Shown piece by piece: positions 32,836-43,557 of a stretch of 64,000 nucleotides of DNA. The DNA comes from Plantago major (lineage: Eukaryota > Streptophyta > Magnoliopsida > Lamiales > Plantaginaceae). How positions within the stretch are numbered: the stretch's first letter is position 1; each line of letters opens with the position of its first letter. The stretch covers positions 52,501-116,500 of the forward strand of contig JAIFAC010000187.1 in assembly GCA_026545765.1 (NCBI GenBank), written 5' to 3'. A program made the position numbers and the translations under genes. The notes beneath the pieces were generated by a model. That model was not told the origin of the DNA, did not search any database, and saw only the letters and a program-made list of their open reading frames with translations.

Positions 32836-33113
32836 CTAGTAATAACCCGTGGCGATACTTTTGTATATACTATTTTAAGAGGGAAGACATGCAGGTTAAT
32901 TAGCGAATTGAAAGAAATAAGAAGAGAGAAATTTTGAAAATAAAGAAGAAAGTGGTTAAACATTCAACTATAACCTAGTAATAACCCGTGGCGATACTTT
33001 TGTATATACTATTTTAAGAGGGAAGACATGCAAGTTAATTAGCGAATTGAAAGAAATAAGAAGAGAGAAATTTTGAAAATAAAGAAGAAAGTGGTTAAAC
33101 ATTCAACTATAAC
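32836..33113. repeat. Tandem duplication, 139 bp unit
   Basis: Copies 32836-32974 and 32975-33113 are almost identical (CAGG against CAAG near the middle). Each starts CTAGTAATAACCCGTGGCGA, which resembles the complement of a Helitron 3' end (CTAG, then a short spacer and a GC-rich arm). A proper hairpin is not formed, so the Helitron link is weak. The surrounding 32434-34494 is AT-rich without a recognisable gene. Confidence 0.75.
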
Positions 33114-33600
33114 CTATACTTGTAGTTTATATGAAGTTCACCTAAACTGGGAGTTCTTTTTTTTCTGTCTTTCTTTCTTGCCACTTTTTTTTCTTTTCAT
33201 TTTTAATATTTACCCAAGTTATCATCAAGTAGTCCTCTTAAACTCAATCATTAATCCAAACTACATGAAATAATCCGGTCGAATCTTTTCAAATGTATTT
33301 CCTATTAATATATGCATGATGAAAGGTTTTGTTTTCTATTACTTTAATATATATACAAATTTTTGCGAAATACTCTAGATAGTATATAGTGCTGGCAAAT
33401 TTTATTTTTAATATTGAAAGATCATTGTGAAAATTTAGTTGATAATGAAAACTCATATCGGCCATGAACATACTAACTTTGTATTTTTCACTAAGTTGCA
33501 AGTTACTTTACGCATATTTTGTCAATAACAACCATAACTTAGCTAATTTACATGCTGGTTGAGAACGAACACGTGACTTAAGGTTATTCTTCCTTATTCT

Positions 33601-33865
33601 AGCCGTGCAATGTAAGCTTCAACTATGCATTTTGCATCATTAACCTCCACCATTTATGAATAAAATATAAAGGGTATTCCTCGGTATCGAAGTCAAATAT
33701 GTCCATAGTGATATTTTGCTACCACTCCATACCAACAGTGCAGTGTAAACTTCGACTACGCATTTTACCGTATTAACCTCCGCCATTTATGAATCAAAAT
33801 TAATGGAAATGCCTCCCGTATCCAAATCAAATATGTTTCCGAGAGATATTTTACAACCACCCCAA
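33601..33865. repeat. Diverged tandem duplication, about 130 bp unit
   Basis: Two copies sharing GTGCA-TGTAA-CTTC, CTA-GCATTTT, TTAACCTCC-CCATTTATGAAT and CAAATATGT. Clearly older than the 139-bp pair. Non-coding. Confidence 0.6.
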
Positions 33866-34164
33866 CTCTACTTGATTGAGCCTATTCTGAAATAGAATCA
33901 TCAAATTAACCTCGATCCATAGCAAATAAAAAACTCACCATACGAGTATTGAATAGGCATAAAGTTGCATCAATACACAACAATAGTAGATAATAGTGTT
34001 GTTATTCGACTTTATGAAAATATGCAGATCCTAGTATCAAAAAGATTTAGAAGAAATAAGCTAGGCCTTTAGACATTGAAAAAAAATCCTTAATCATAAA
34101 AACATATGTATATTCTAATTCTTACCAAGAATCAGACCATCTCCACCGCTGGTCTCATCAGACA

Positions 34165-34190
34165 AATGAGACGCAAAACAACGTCTCATT
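34165..34190. repeat. Perfect inverted repeat, 9-bp arms
   Basis: AATGAGACG and CGTCTCATT flank an 8-base loop; further GGTCTCAT and ATGGGACC-like sequence lies just outside. It could be a hairpin-forming MITE remnant. Its arms resemble the LTR-start hairpins in this window. Confidence 0.5.
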
Positions 34191-34494
34191 GGGACCGACT
34201 GACCACTCTCTTATATATTCGCAAAACAACAAATTGCGAAGACATTGATTTTCTAAATAAATAACCAATTTACTCTAAATTACCTCAACTTTGATTTAAT
34301 TGTCACTAAACTTTCTTGAACAATTCTATTATTTCTAGGGGCGAAGTCATGATTTTAAGTGGTGGGTATTATATATATACGAGATTATTTAATTTCTGGT
34401 GCATGGGGATATATAAAATTATTGGAATCGTTACTTATAAAAAAAAAATTTACCATATGCGGGTGAACGCCCTCACAGTGCCCCCTCCTAGTTC

Positions 34495-35300
34495 TGACGA
34501 GTCGTTATTTGAACGATTCATCTAGTCCTTTCTACTGTATTTCGTCAGTTCTTTAGCCCTTTTTGTCATTGTTTTAGTGCTTTTTTATGCTTTGGTGTTT
34601 TGTAGATTTTTAGGTAAAAAGGCATGGATTTGGAGGATTAAACACGCATTGGTTTCACTCGAGGGATCCGAGAAGCGTACACTTTACATTTTGAGGCCAA
34701 GATACTCTAAAGTGGTGCTTGGAGGCGGTTAAAGGGGAGTTCAAGGAAAGAGAGTGGGAAAAACTACCAAGTTTCACGAAGAAGGACCTCACAGCGGTGA
34801 GCCTCATCACCAAGTAGACTCACCGCGGTCACCTTGGCCAGAAACATTTCTGGAAGGTGACCGACCGCGGTGAGCTCCCTCCTCAACGGAAGCTCACTGC
34901 GGTGAGACCTGTTGAACCCACGATTTTCTCGGAGTTTCTCCACGATTTTTGAATTGTAACTTCCTATGTTTGTATATATTTCCCATTTGTAACTAGTTTT
35001 TTCATATTCCCAGACATATTTTAGTCTGACAAAAGCTTGTAAACACTTGTCATCTTTATTGTGATCAATTTGAAGGATTTCTCTTATTCAGGCAAGCACG
35101 TTGCTTAACGTGCTGAGGTAATTAATTGGTGCATTTATGTCCCTTGAATGCATGTGACAAATTACTCTCTCTTTTCAGCTTGATTTCGGTGCTAGGTATA
35201 TAGGAGTTGTGCATTGTTTATCTTTAATGAGGTAATAATCGCGTAAGTATATGTATATGAATTGCGCATTGTTTATCTTTAATTATGTAAGAATCGCCGA
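34495..35300 (+). repeat. Truncated LTR related to element 2
   Basis: Starts TGACGAGTCG and is similar to the first 600 bp of the element 2 LTR. It has a wobble-containing terminal hairpin, palindromes near CTCACCGCGGTGAG at 34793-34915, and TATATATTTCCC at about 34973. No PBS, interior or target duplication follows. Its last 185 bp are repeated at 31666-31870. Confidence 0.75.
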
Positions 35301-36668
35301 ATTAATATGAGCTTGACATGTGTCCTGATAATTTTTGAAAAAAATCAAATTCGCCGGTCAAAATCGAGTCAGTGTCGGAAAATCGTCCGGAGAACATCAA
35401 TTGGACAGGTGTTGTTATAATGTACCTAAAATGGACGTAGTCGTTCTAGTGTACCTAAACTGGCACTGTCTCATTGTAGTGTACCAAAAAAAAAAAAAAA
35501 AACCCTAGTTGAATGTTTAGTAAAGTGACTATATTAATGGGACGGCCATAAATGGAATAATGGACTAAAGAAGATGGCAGAGGAAGTAAAAAAAAGACCT
35601 ACTAAAACTAAATCAAACCAAAAAAGGTCGACCTTTTCGACTTATCTGATTTAGATGTAGGGAAAAATCCATTTTTGGTACTTTAAGTAGTGACAGATTC
35701 GGTTTTGGTACATTTAGTTGTGACCGTCCAATTTTGGTACCTTTTGTTTTGTCTTTATCCAATTTTGGTACTCCGTTAAGTTAATGGAACCGTCAATTTT
35801 GACCCAAAAAAAACCATTTTTTGTCAGTTTTGACACCTTTAGTTGTTATTGTCCACTTTTGGTACCTTTTGTTTCGTTTTTTTTCAATTTTGGTACCTTG
35901 TTAGTTAAAATTAGCAGAACCATCAGTTTGTCCGAATGAGTAAGAATTATCGTAAATTATACAATTTCCCATCAAGTCTTAGGATGAAATGCACGCGCTT
36001 TGATTAGTATATTAATAATTATTTTTTATTAAAAATAAATTAATTCAATTCATGTTTCAATTTTAGTAAATTAAAAATAAAAAAAGCTAAAATAAAAAGA
36101 AATTGAGATTTATCAACTTAAGCTAAATTTAGGTAAGTTGTGAATTAGCTGCCACTTATTTAAGTTCAAACTTCCTTCTGAGTTAGAAGTATATACAGTA
36201 GACGCTCAGAAATCTACAATCAAAATCGATTAGAATTGAGGGGCACTGACAACCTGCAAGGCAACATAAATAAACCTAGAGACGTGAGGTTTCAAGGTGA
36301 AACCGGTGTAGTGTCGACCGAAGGGACTCCGACGCTCAAGTCAGTAAGGTGATAAGAGACAAAGTAGGTGAAGGAGAGAGGGAGCGGAGTAATGAGTGTC
36401 AACTTATCATGTTGCTTAATTCGGTTCGACGGTGTTTAAACACGTTCTGGCGACTGGTGAGTAACTTGCTTCCAATGAGTAAGCAAGTCAGTCATAGGTT
36501 GAAGTTGAGGAAAGAATTCAGGTGATCTGGTGGTGAGTAAGTGAGCTTACACGAGTTGATTGGGTTCATCAGATAGCTAGGGTTTCTTAGTATGTATGCA
36601 GTATTAGGTTACCTCAGTGAGTATTCGATGATCCACCTCACGTATCACCTTCCTCCCTATGTGGATTC
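35301..36668. other. Non-coding repeat-rich DNA
   Basis: Includes short repeats of GTGTACCTAAA type with an A17 run near 35485-35505. At 35660-35930 there is an imperfect array around TTTTGGTACCTTT (period about 50-60 bp), a sequence type common in plant intergenic repeats. No gene recognised. Confidence 0.5.
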
Positions 36669-36791
36669 GTCAAAGTGTCTGTTGGAGTCAGTCCTCCTCT
36701 AACTCCGAGATTCGGGTGTTAGTTGTTATCGTCAAAGTGGCCCTTGGAGTCAGTCCTCTTCTCACTCCGAGATTTGGGTGTTAGTTGTTAT
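36669..36791. repeat. Tandem duplication, about 62 bp unit
   Basis: Two adjacent copies of a unit beginning GTCAAAGTG, with TTGGAGTCAGTCCTC, CTCCGAGATT and GGGTGTTAGTTGTTATC. Non-coding. Confidence 0.8.
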
Positions 36792-38470
36792 CTACTTGAG
36801 TAGTGAGTTAGACACTCCATTAATAGCGGACTTACTAGGTTCAAGTAGTTGTGTGCACTAACTAGGTGCATGTAGGTGGTATGTAAGTTTGTACCTCACT
36901 TTCTCATAGTGGTAGACCTTTGGGCCCGAGCTGGCCTCATTAATAAAAACCCACTAAGTAGTCCTCATATTCCACGGAGTTGGTATTTCAACAAAGCAAG
37001 CCCATTTGCATTTGTTTAACTTTTGGCGGACTGCCTATCACCCAATCCGTAATTAGACACCTTTGCGGACTGCTTATAACCAATATGTAATTGAGTAAGT
37101 CTCCTGAGAGACAGTCTCTAGATAATTTATCTAGAGACGGACCTATATTGTCAAGAAAATCATCGATGTCATTAATCAAAACACCTATGTTATCAACATT
37201 GGTGTTTTTTCATATTACAACAAGACATATTTCGTTAACAACATAAACGTTTGGATACGTTCTAGACTAGGCCATAATTTGGGCTAGTTTTCATTTATCG
37301 ATTGAGATACTAATTTTCGGACGAGACGACCTCCACAACGTTCGCGTTGCATACCTCCGCAGGAAGTCTGTTCTGCGGAATCTCTAACTTCGCGTTATCT
37401 AACACGGACGAGGTTACCGTAACATACTTGGACCCTTGGATTATTCCATCATCATAGTCTTGAACTTCGTGTTGGTTCTGACTATCGCTCCCGGACATCC
37501 TAGGGCACAAAGAAACGGATCGGAAAATGATGTTGTGGTCGTCCGAGAGTTCGTTTATGTATCTTATTAATTCCAATTGTATCCTACTTTATTGGGCGTT
37601 CCTATGGGTCATTTTTCCCTACCTACTGGCACCTAACCTGTCGCACAAGACCGTGCCACAAGGAAATTCTATGTGCCAATTGGCACTGTTATCTACTACA
37701 CGAAGCAAGGCAATAAGGATTTCAACAAACCTACGGGCACTATAATCTACCATAGATGGCACATTCACAGGGAAAATTTACAAGTCATATCTACAAATTG
37801 GCACCATAATTCAACCACGAAAAGAATGCAATACTAGAGTCACCAAAATTCAACATACGACGCATTACTTGGACAAAAAACATCCTGTCTAAAATTCCAG
37901 TGAGCAATCTAATCTTCCGTGCAAGTCACTTTCGGAGAACAAGCAAGGCTTTGTCGTCCGTCCATCTTTCTCAAGTTACTTTATCAAGTAAGTAAATCTG
38001 GCTCTCTGAATTCTGAGTTATCGTTCTTCTTTCTCGGATGCATGTATGCTCTGTTGAATTTTCAATCTCGCATGCTGTTTGATTGCTCGCAAGTTTGTTA
38101 TTTGCTCGGATTGCTTAGGATTGCTCTGGATTCGATTTGGCTACAGTGTGAAAATGACAGATCTGGTGAACTATATATAGAGGGATAGTTGGGGATGACG
38201 AAGCGTCACATCACTTGGATCTAAACCCCAGCCGTAGATCATTTCAATCCAACGGTTGCATCGGTTCAGAGTTGGTGAAATTACATCACGCCCCATTAAA
38301 TTTATTTTGGAAACTCTCCACTACCTCGGAATCCTCACTCATGGGCTGTACGGACGACTTATTGGGACTCTTGGGTCACTATTCATCGGCCCAAGTGAAC
38401 CATTTCACATATCCAGCCCAACGGATTGCTTCCTATACACTCTTCCACAAGAGACTTCTTTTAATCCTAA
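36792..38470. other. Unassigned intergenic DNA
   Basis: No gene I recognise. The minus-strand frame 37310-37576 (88 codons, Ser/Asn/Val-rich) is open but has no known motif. The plus-strand frames at 37919-38188 and 38215-38478 look like chance. The left flank of the Helitron end is at 38470. Confidence 0.4.
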
Positions 38471-38481
38471 CTAGTTAATGG

Positions 38482-38500
38482 CCCGTCGATATTCGACGGG
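38482..38500 (-). terminator. Helitron 3' terminal hairpin
   Basis: Eight-base GC-rich stem with a 3-base loop, seven bases before CTAG. In Helitrons this hairpin signals the end of rolling-circle transfer. Confidence 0.8.
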
Positions 38501-38717
38501 GCATGGAAAAAAAATTTTAAATAATAAATGAATAAATTTGTATAATAACATGTCGAAGTTGAAATACATGTAAAAATTGCAAGGTGACAAAATGCATGAT
38601 CTAATCGTTTCAACATTGCATCATAAGTTACCCCTACCTGTAGAAAAGTGCATAATGTAAATTAGTGAAGTTGAACACGACCATATATATAAGATACACA
38701 TAAAAGATAAAATCAAC

Positions 38718-39308
38718 TCATAACTTGTCGAACACTTTTTTATAAATTACATTTGTTGTCGTGTCATATGTATTACCCTCTACGTCGCAAATTACTACGT
38801 TCAAGCCCTTCACGATAGTAACTCTATAAATAGCAACATTTAACTGACCATGGTTGAATACATGTGAGTGGAGGTAGAGGCCGACGTGTTAGAGAGAATG
38901 TCAATTACCCTTATTTATGGTCAAAGCAAAGCAGACGAATATGGGGAGTTGTCTCCAATCAATTGATAGGGAACTTCATCCCGCCAGATGGCTCAACATC
39001 ATCCTCGGAATGAAAACCTTTTGGCACGCATTGATTCAAGATATCATCTTTGCCTCGATGAAATGCTTCCCAAGATTAGTAACTATGATCATTGTTCCAT
39101 TGCACGACTTGAAAGTCTGATCAATATTCCTCAGAAGCATTATCATACACCCAACCTTTAGAATGATCCTATGGTTAAGCAATTTAGAGCAATTAATGAT
39201 GTTGAAAAATTCTATGAAAACATGTTTGAGACCGTTCTCAAAATTATCTTCCCTAGCAATGCTATATGCGCTCAAATATTCAACGCTATCTCTGAACATC
39301 TTCGACAT
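38718..39308 (-). pseudogene. Helitron RepHel helicase, C-terminal part
   Basis: The open frame 39036-39308 has LLNHRIILKVGCMIMLLRNIDQ, CNGTMIIVTNLGKHFIEAKMI, the Pif1-like helicase block of plant Helitrons. Further downstream, broken by frameshifts and stops, are ALTINKGN, HVGLYL, FNHGQLNVAIYRVTIVKGL and NVIYKKVFDKL, the last conserved segments of the protein, with the natural-looking stop at 38718-38720. The RepHel protein nicks and unwinds DNA to move Helitrons. This copy keeps only the last 200 or so residues and is not functional. Confidence 0.82.
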
Positions 39309-39322
39309 GAAAATTTGATTTA

Positions 39323-40412
39323 TATTCCTTAGTTTCCCAAACTAAGTACTTCCTGTACACCATGTCGTCTAAGGTGTTGGTTAAGGTAGTTTTTCAGGTG
39401 AGTAGTCTTTATAACTTTCTCAGTTATGCAAGAATACTCTATAGAACAAGAATCACATAACACACTTCACAATGTGTGGTGATATGTTCTTTACTGACCC
39501 AAGTCTATGTTAAATGTTCTAGAGAATGAAACTTAGATACTTGATCTTTTGATTCAACTCCTTCACAGATAGCAATGCTTGTTAAGGATCAGGACACTTA
39601 GAACTTTCGTGCTACTTAGAATTCAAGAGCTTAGTCGCAACTGTAAGCTAAAGAGTAAGTAGGTTGAATGCTTGAATGAATGAGTCCGTAGATGTAAGTT
39701 CTTGGTGTGTGTTTCAAGCATTCTAAGTGGTGATATTTATAGTTGAAAATCATGCCGTTTGAATAGTATCCGTTAGGCTTAATGAAATTCAAACTATTGA
39801 TATCTGTAAATAGTACTGCAGAAGACGTTGTCTCTTTTCAGAGATTTCCTCTTTTGTTCAATGTCTCTGTCTGCGCATTTATTGCATTGTACTATTTTTG
39901 TCCTGTAGTGCCAATAGAACTATGCATGCTTTCTGAAGCATTGCATGTCCCTTTCCAGAGACCTTCACATCTTCAGATACCTATTGAAACATTGTTTCTC
40001 AAAAACATAGTTTTATCCTGGGTATCTGAGTGTAGATATCTATGGGCACTTTTCCTTGTTCAGAAACCTTGTGTGTTCAGATATTTTTTTGCAAAACTTG
40101 TTTATTGAAAAAACACTTGTTTATTTAAGATATTTGAACATAGGTATCTGATGACCTTAAATCTTGACAATCTTATGCGATCTTCAAAACTTCAAAATTT
40201 GTTGAACTCGCCTGCTAGATGCTTTCTTCTTGGTCTTCAAAGATATAAAAAATTACATTTAGAGACCTAACATCCTATACAAGATTTCCTAAACTAACAT
40301 ACTTAGTGATTTTCCTCTTTTACAGTGTTCAAGTGAACCAAGAGTACTAACCACCTTTCTGAGCTAAGATAAGTCATTAGGTTTGATCAAAATCTAAACA
40401 CATATTCTAACA
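39323..40412 (-). repeat. 3' LTR of copia A (truncated)
   Basis: Nearly identical to 53612-54323 and then continues to the LTR edge. On the minus strand it starts TGTTAGAATATG next to the polypurine tract. About 490 bp of its other end are missing at the junction with the Helitron remnant. Confidence 0.88.
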
Positions 40413-40427
40413 AATTTTCCCCTTTTT
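40413..40427 (-). other. Polypurine tract of copia A
   Basis: AAAAAGGGGAAAATT on the minus strand, directly next to the LTR start. This is the plus-strand primer. Confidence 0.85.
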
Positions 40428-40810
40428 GATCAGTCAACGATGACTATCTTTAAGACCTATTACAACTTGGAAGAGGGAACAATCTAACACTTAATCATTT
40501 CTTATGATCTTTTCAATTCATTTTAATTAAGTGAAGAAAGTAAACATCAACCAAATCACAAAGTGTGATCTTTGCTGACAAGTTATCTTTTTATAGATTA
40601 ATATCTAAGAGTTAGTTCATCAGATATGTTACACAAAAAAAAAATCACAGATAACTTAATAAATAAAACACATTACAGCTCAGTTAGCAAGATACAAAAC
40701 ACTTAGTTAAATTAGGACAACAGGAGTAACCAAGCTCCAAGTAGACATCCTAATAAACTAGTCTTCAAGTCTTCAAAAATCTTCAAGTCTTTAATCAGCA
40801 GATCTATGGA

Positions 40811-41805
40811 TCAATTTGCAAATTCCCTATCCCCAAACCTTTTGATATCATCTGAGTAGTCATAGAGCAAGGTCCTGACTATCATCTCAGTATTTCTGGA
40901 AGAACCGCATACTTCTTTGTAGGTTTTGGTGGGATTCTTCTTGGCAAATTGTTTGACCCACAGATACTTTCCCCATTTCTAGGCATGCTCAATTCTGATA
41001 TCTGATAGCTTAAAATATTCATAAATAATTCTCAGATATCTTATGTTACCCTTGTATTGTTCTTGAGTCATGTAAAAAGACTCATAGGGTTCCACAGCAA
41101 GTCTTGCTCTTGTGCCTGTTCCAGTGATGTTGGAAATTCTGTGCCCAACATCTGGCTTTCCATAAGGACAATCATCAGAGAGGTCCTTCTTCATGGCTTC
41201 TATTCTCTTGATTACTTCAAAATCCAACCAGGCTTTGATGTGGTTGGTGTTACTCAAGATTGACTTGTCTTTTCTGCATTCCATGAGTTGTTTATGGATT
41301 GGTTCTGGAAATTTTTCATTTACAAGTAAGTGCTTGAGTTCCAGAATCCAGTAGCCATTCTTCTGATTAATGCACCTGTAGAGGAGTCATTGTTGGTCTT
41401 CACATACTCAATCTTGGCTTCTTCAGGCCTGAGTGGTAGTTGAAGTTTTCTTTGTTCAGCTCTCAGTCTGTTCCTCCTTTGTCTTGAATTCTCCCTTGGG
41501 GGATTGCTTGAAGAACCACCCTGGATTGACTTGGTATTTCCAGATGGTGTTTTAGCTGCTAAAGGCTTTGCAGCTATGGCCTCAGATAGACTATCAACCC
41601 TTTTTCTTTTTCTGTGAAGAGGAGCTTCATCTTCATCATCAAGATCAATTCTTGTGAAAATTTTACAGCCTTCTTCATTGCCCTGGGATTTGATTTGTCC
41701 TTCTTCTTCTTCTTCTTCAGAAGACTCTTCAATCCCTCTTACTTGTCTTCTCCTTGGAGCCTTGGTACTCCTTGGAGGTTTATGTGCCCTGGCCCTTGTT
41801 GTCAT
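40811..41805 (-). pseudogene. Copia A 3' gene: C-terminal part
   Basis: Two open pieces. The segment 41320-41805 is first acidic (SSEEEEEEGQ) and then very basic (HRKRKRVDS, RQRRNRLRAEQRK), with AKTPSGNTKSIQGG in between. The segment 40979-41284, and its continuation to the stop at 40811-40813, carries SFYMTQEQYKGNIRYLRIIYEYFKLSDIRIEHA, GKYLWVKQFA and IVRTLLYDYSDD. Both match copia B at 56146-57357, so this is true conserved coding sequence. The basic stretch could be a nuclear signal. No known domain. Stops interrupt the frame. Confidence 0.7.
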
Positions 41806-42001
41806 TCCTTTTTCAGGAAGTTATTGAGTGGTTTCCACTATCTGTAGAGCAGTCTAACTGGAGGAGGGCTCATTGATTCTGAGTGGTAGTTGGGAAGATT
41901 TCTTCTTGTTTCCTCTTCTTTTCTGAGCGCCGGATCCTTTCCCTTGTCCTTGATATCCTTCCCCCTTAGTCATTGTTGACTGACTCAGTGTCCTGAAAGG
42001 A

Positions 42002-43018
42002 TTACGAGTGACTCAAAATTCCTTTGCAGATAGTTGTAGGCAGCAACCAACTTTTGCAATTCAGCCTTGAGCTCCTGATTTTGTTTGATAAGTCATTTTT
42101 CCTTATCAGTGAGCTCTGCCAGTGGGCCTTGAGTAGCATCTGCTTTTCTAGCAGCATAGCTAGCCTCATTGAGGGCTTTTTCAGCAAGATTATTGTCATC
42201 ATCCCTTACCATGCCTAGTTCTCTTTGAGCAATGACCAAGCTTGTTGTTCTCTGAGTGATTAACTCAGTGAACTTCTTCATTTTAGCAGGGACTAATGCA
42301 ATTACTTCTTCATTTTCATGAGACAACTCCTTTCTTAGAGTTGCCAGAACCTGGTATCTGGCCATGTAATCATGGGAAGATTTGGTTTCTTAATGAAGCT
42401 TTGAGGAGCTATCAGTTTTCTCTTTAAGTGAGAAACTCCCAAGTGAACATTTGCATCTTACCTTGAGTTACATCTTCTTTATCATCTGAGTCTTCATCCC
42501 AGTGATCTTCATCCTCTTGGGCATTTTCATCAATATTTTCTAGCCCATCAAACATCTCAGAGATGGGCTTCTTTCCTTTCAGTGAGGAGGATGGTACTTC
42601 TTTTGGTGATGCAGCCTTAGCATCATGCTTGTCTTCATATACTTGCTCAGTATCTAATTCTTCAGCAATTGCCTAAACAGCAAGCTGGAGTTCTTTCATC
42701 TAAGCATAAGCTTCCATTTCCTTGATGGTTTGATCTTCAATCGTTTGGAGCTTTGCTTTGGATTCAGCTATCTTCTCTTCCAGTTGAAGAATTAGTTGTT
42801 TTTCATCCTCCAACAACTGTTTGAGTTGAGCAACTCTGGCTTGTGCATCCAATATTTTCTAAGTGTTGCCCTCAGAGTGATCAACTACTTATTCAGTAGA
42901 GTCTTTTTGTTGGGGAGATGGATGTGTAGACTTCTGAGGAGATGGAGAAGGGGAATTTTGTGAAGTCCTCTCAGTGTGCTTTTCAGCAACTGAGGCATTG
43001 TTTCCTTGTGCAATCCCT
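42002..43018 (-). pseudogene. Copia A 3' gene: coiled-coil part (decayed)
   Basis: Broken frames with helical Glu/Lys/Gln-rich stretches: 42660-42900 (heptad-like LKQLLEDEKQLILQLEEKI) and 42093-42365 (LRKELSHENEEV, ITQRTTSLVIAQRELGMVRDDD). The latter matches VALLNRATSIALSQKDLGLVRDED-type sequence in copia B at 57401-57622. It suggests an oligomerising coiled-coil protein. Several stops make it a pseudogene. Confidence 0.6.
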
Positions 43019-43557
43019 CATGTCCCTGGTGCAGGGGCATCATCATCATCCTTTTTGTCATTATCATCCTTGTGATGGTCAGAAGGAGATTCTTCAAAAT
43101 TATTCTCATCTGTTTCCTCCTCATCTTCAGAAACCAGATTGATCACTTCAGGAAGTGTGACCAATTGCCCATTTACTTCCTCTTGTTCAGAGGGTATGCA
43201 CTGTAGGGACTTGGGCAAGATTGGCTTGAATGCCATCTACATTCTGGTCTGACCATCTGCCTTTTCCAAGGTTTCAATAAGCTTGTGTGCTACTTCCTTT
43301 ATGAAGTTCTTATTCATCAACGTGGCAAATGCGTATTGCTCAGTTGGAAACATTGCATGCACATAATTCTCCAAGTCAAATGCTCTTGCTCTTCTAGTAG
43401 GGTGATCAGTGACCCTTGTGATCTCAAACAGATCAGAGCATCTGAGTCTCTGCCATTTCTTGAAACACTTTAGATGCTTTGGCAGAGCATGAGCCTTGAA
43501 GAATGGAAGTAGGTCCTTGTTCAAATCTTCATGGACCACTAAGGCACTAGCTTGAGC
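43018..43557 (-). pseudogene. Copia A 3' gene: long exon after the exon array
   Basis: Begins at the acceptor CTCTTTCAG (43558-43566) and reads AQASALVVHEDL, CFKKWQRLRCSDLFEITRV, RRARAFDLENYVHAMFPTEQ and FIKEVAHKLIETLEKAD. An in-frame TAG (43237-43239) follows, after which the frame resumes with KPILPKSL, VTLPEVINLVSEDEEETDENN and an Asp-rich tail. Copia B has the same INLVSEDDEEMDEND segment at 58380-58465. Confidence 0.7.

Larger units (their letters stand above)
38471..39322 (-). mobile_element. Helitron 3' end with helicase remnant
   Basis: On the minus strand the sequence ends with a hairpin (CCCGTCGA paired with TCGACGGG, 3-base loop, 38482-38500), a 7-base spacer and CTAG (38471-38474), followed by T. 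This is the classical Helitron 3' terminus inserted between A and T. A decayed Helitron helicase C-terminus lies about 250 bp upstream of it in the correct orientation. The 5' end (TC) is not visible; the right side joins a truncated copia LTR at about 39323. Confidence 0.82.

Noticed and set aside
32836-32860. Second Helitron 3' end
   Set aside because: CTAG is present, but the expected GC hairpin cannot form; only reported as a tandem repeat.
37919-38478. Plus-strand frames before the Helitron end
   Set aside because: No motif, no splice context, no conservation that I can see; composition looks like intergenic DNA.
42942-43206. Plus-strand frames opposite the copia A 3' gene
   Set aside because: They are complements of the Asp/Glu-rich coding strand that is conserved in copia B.
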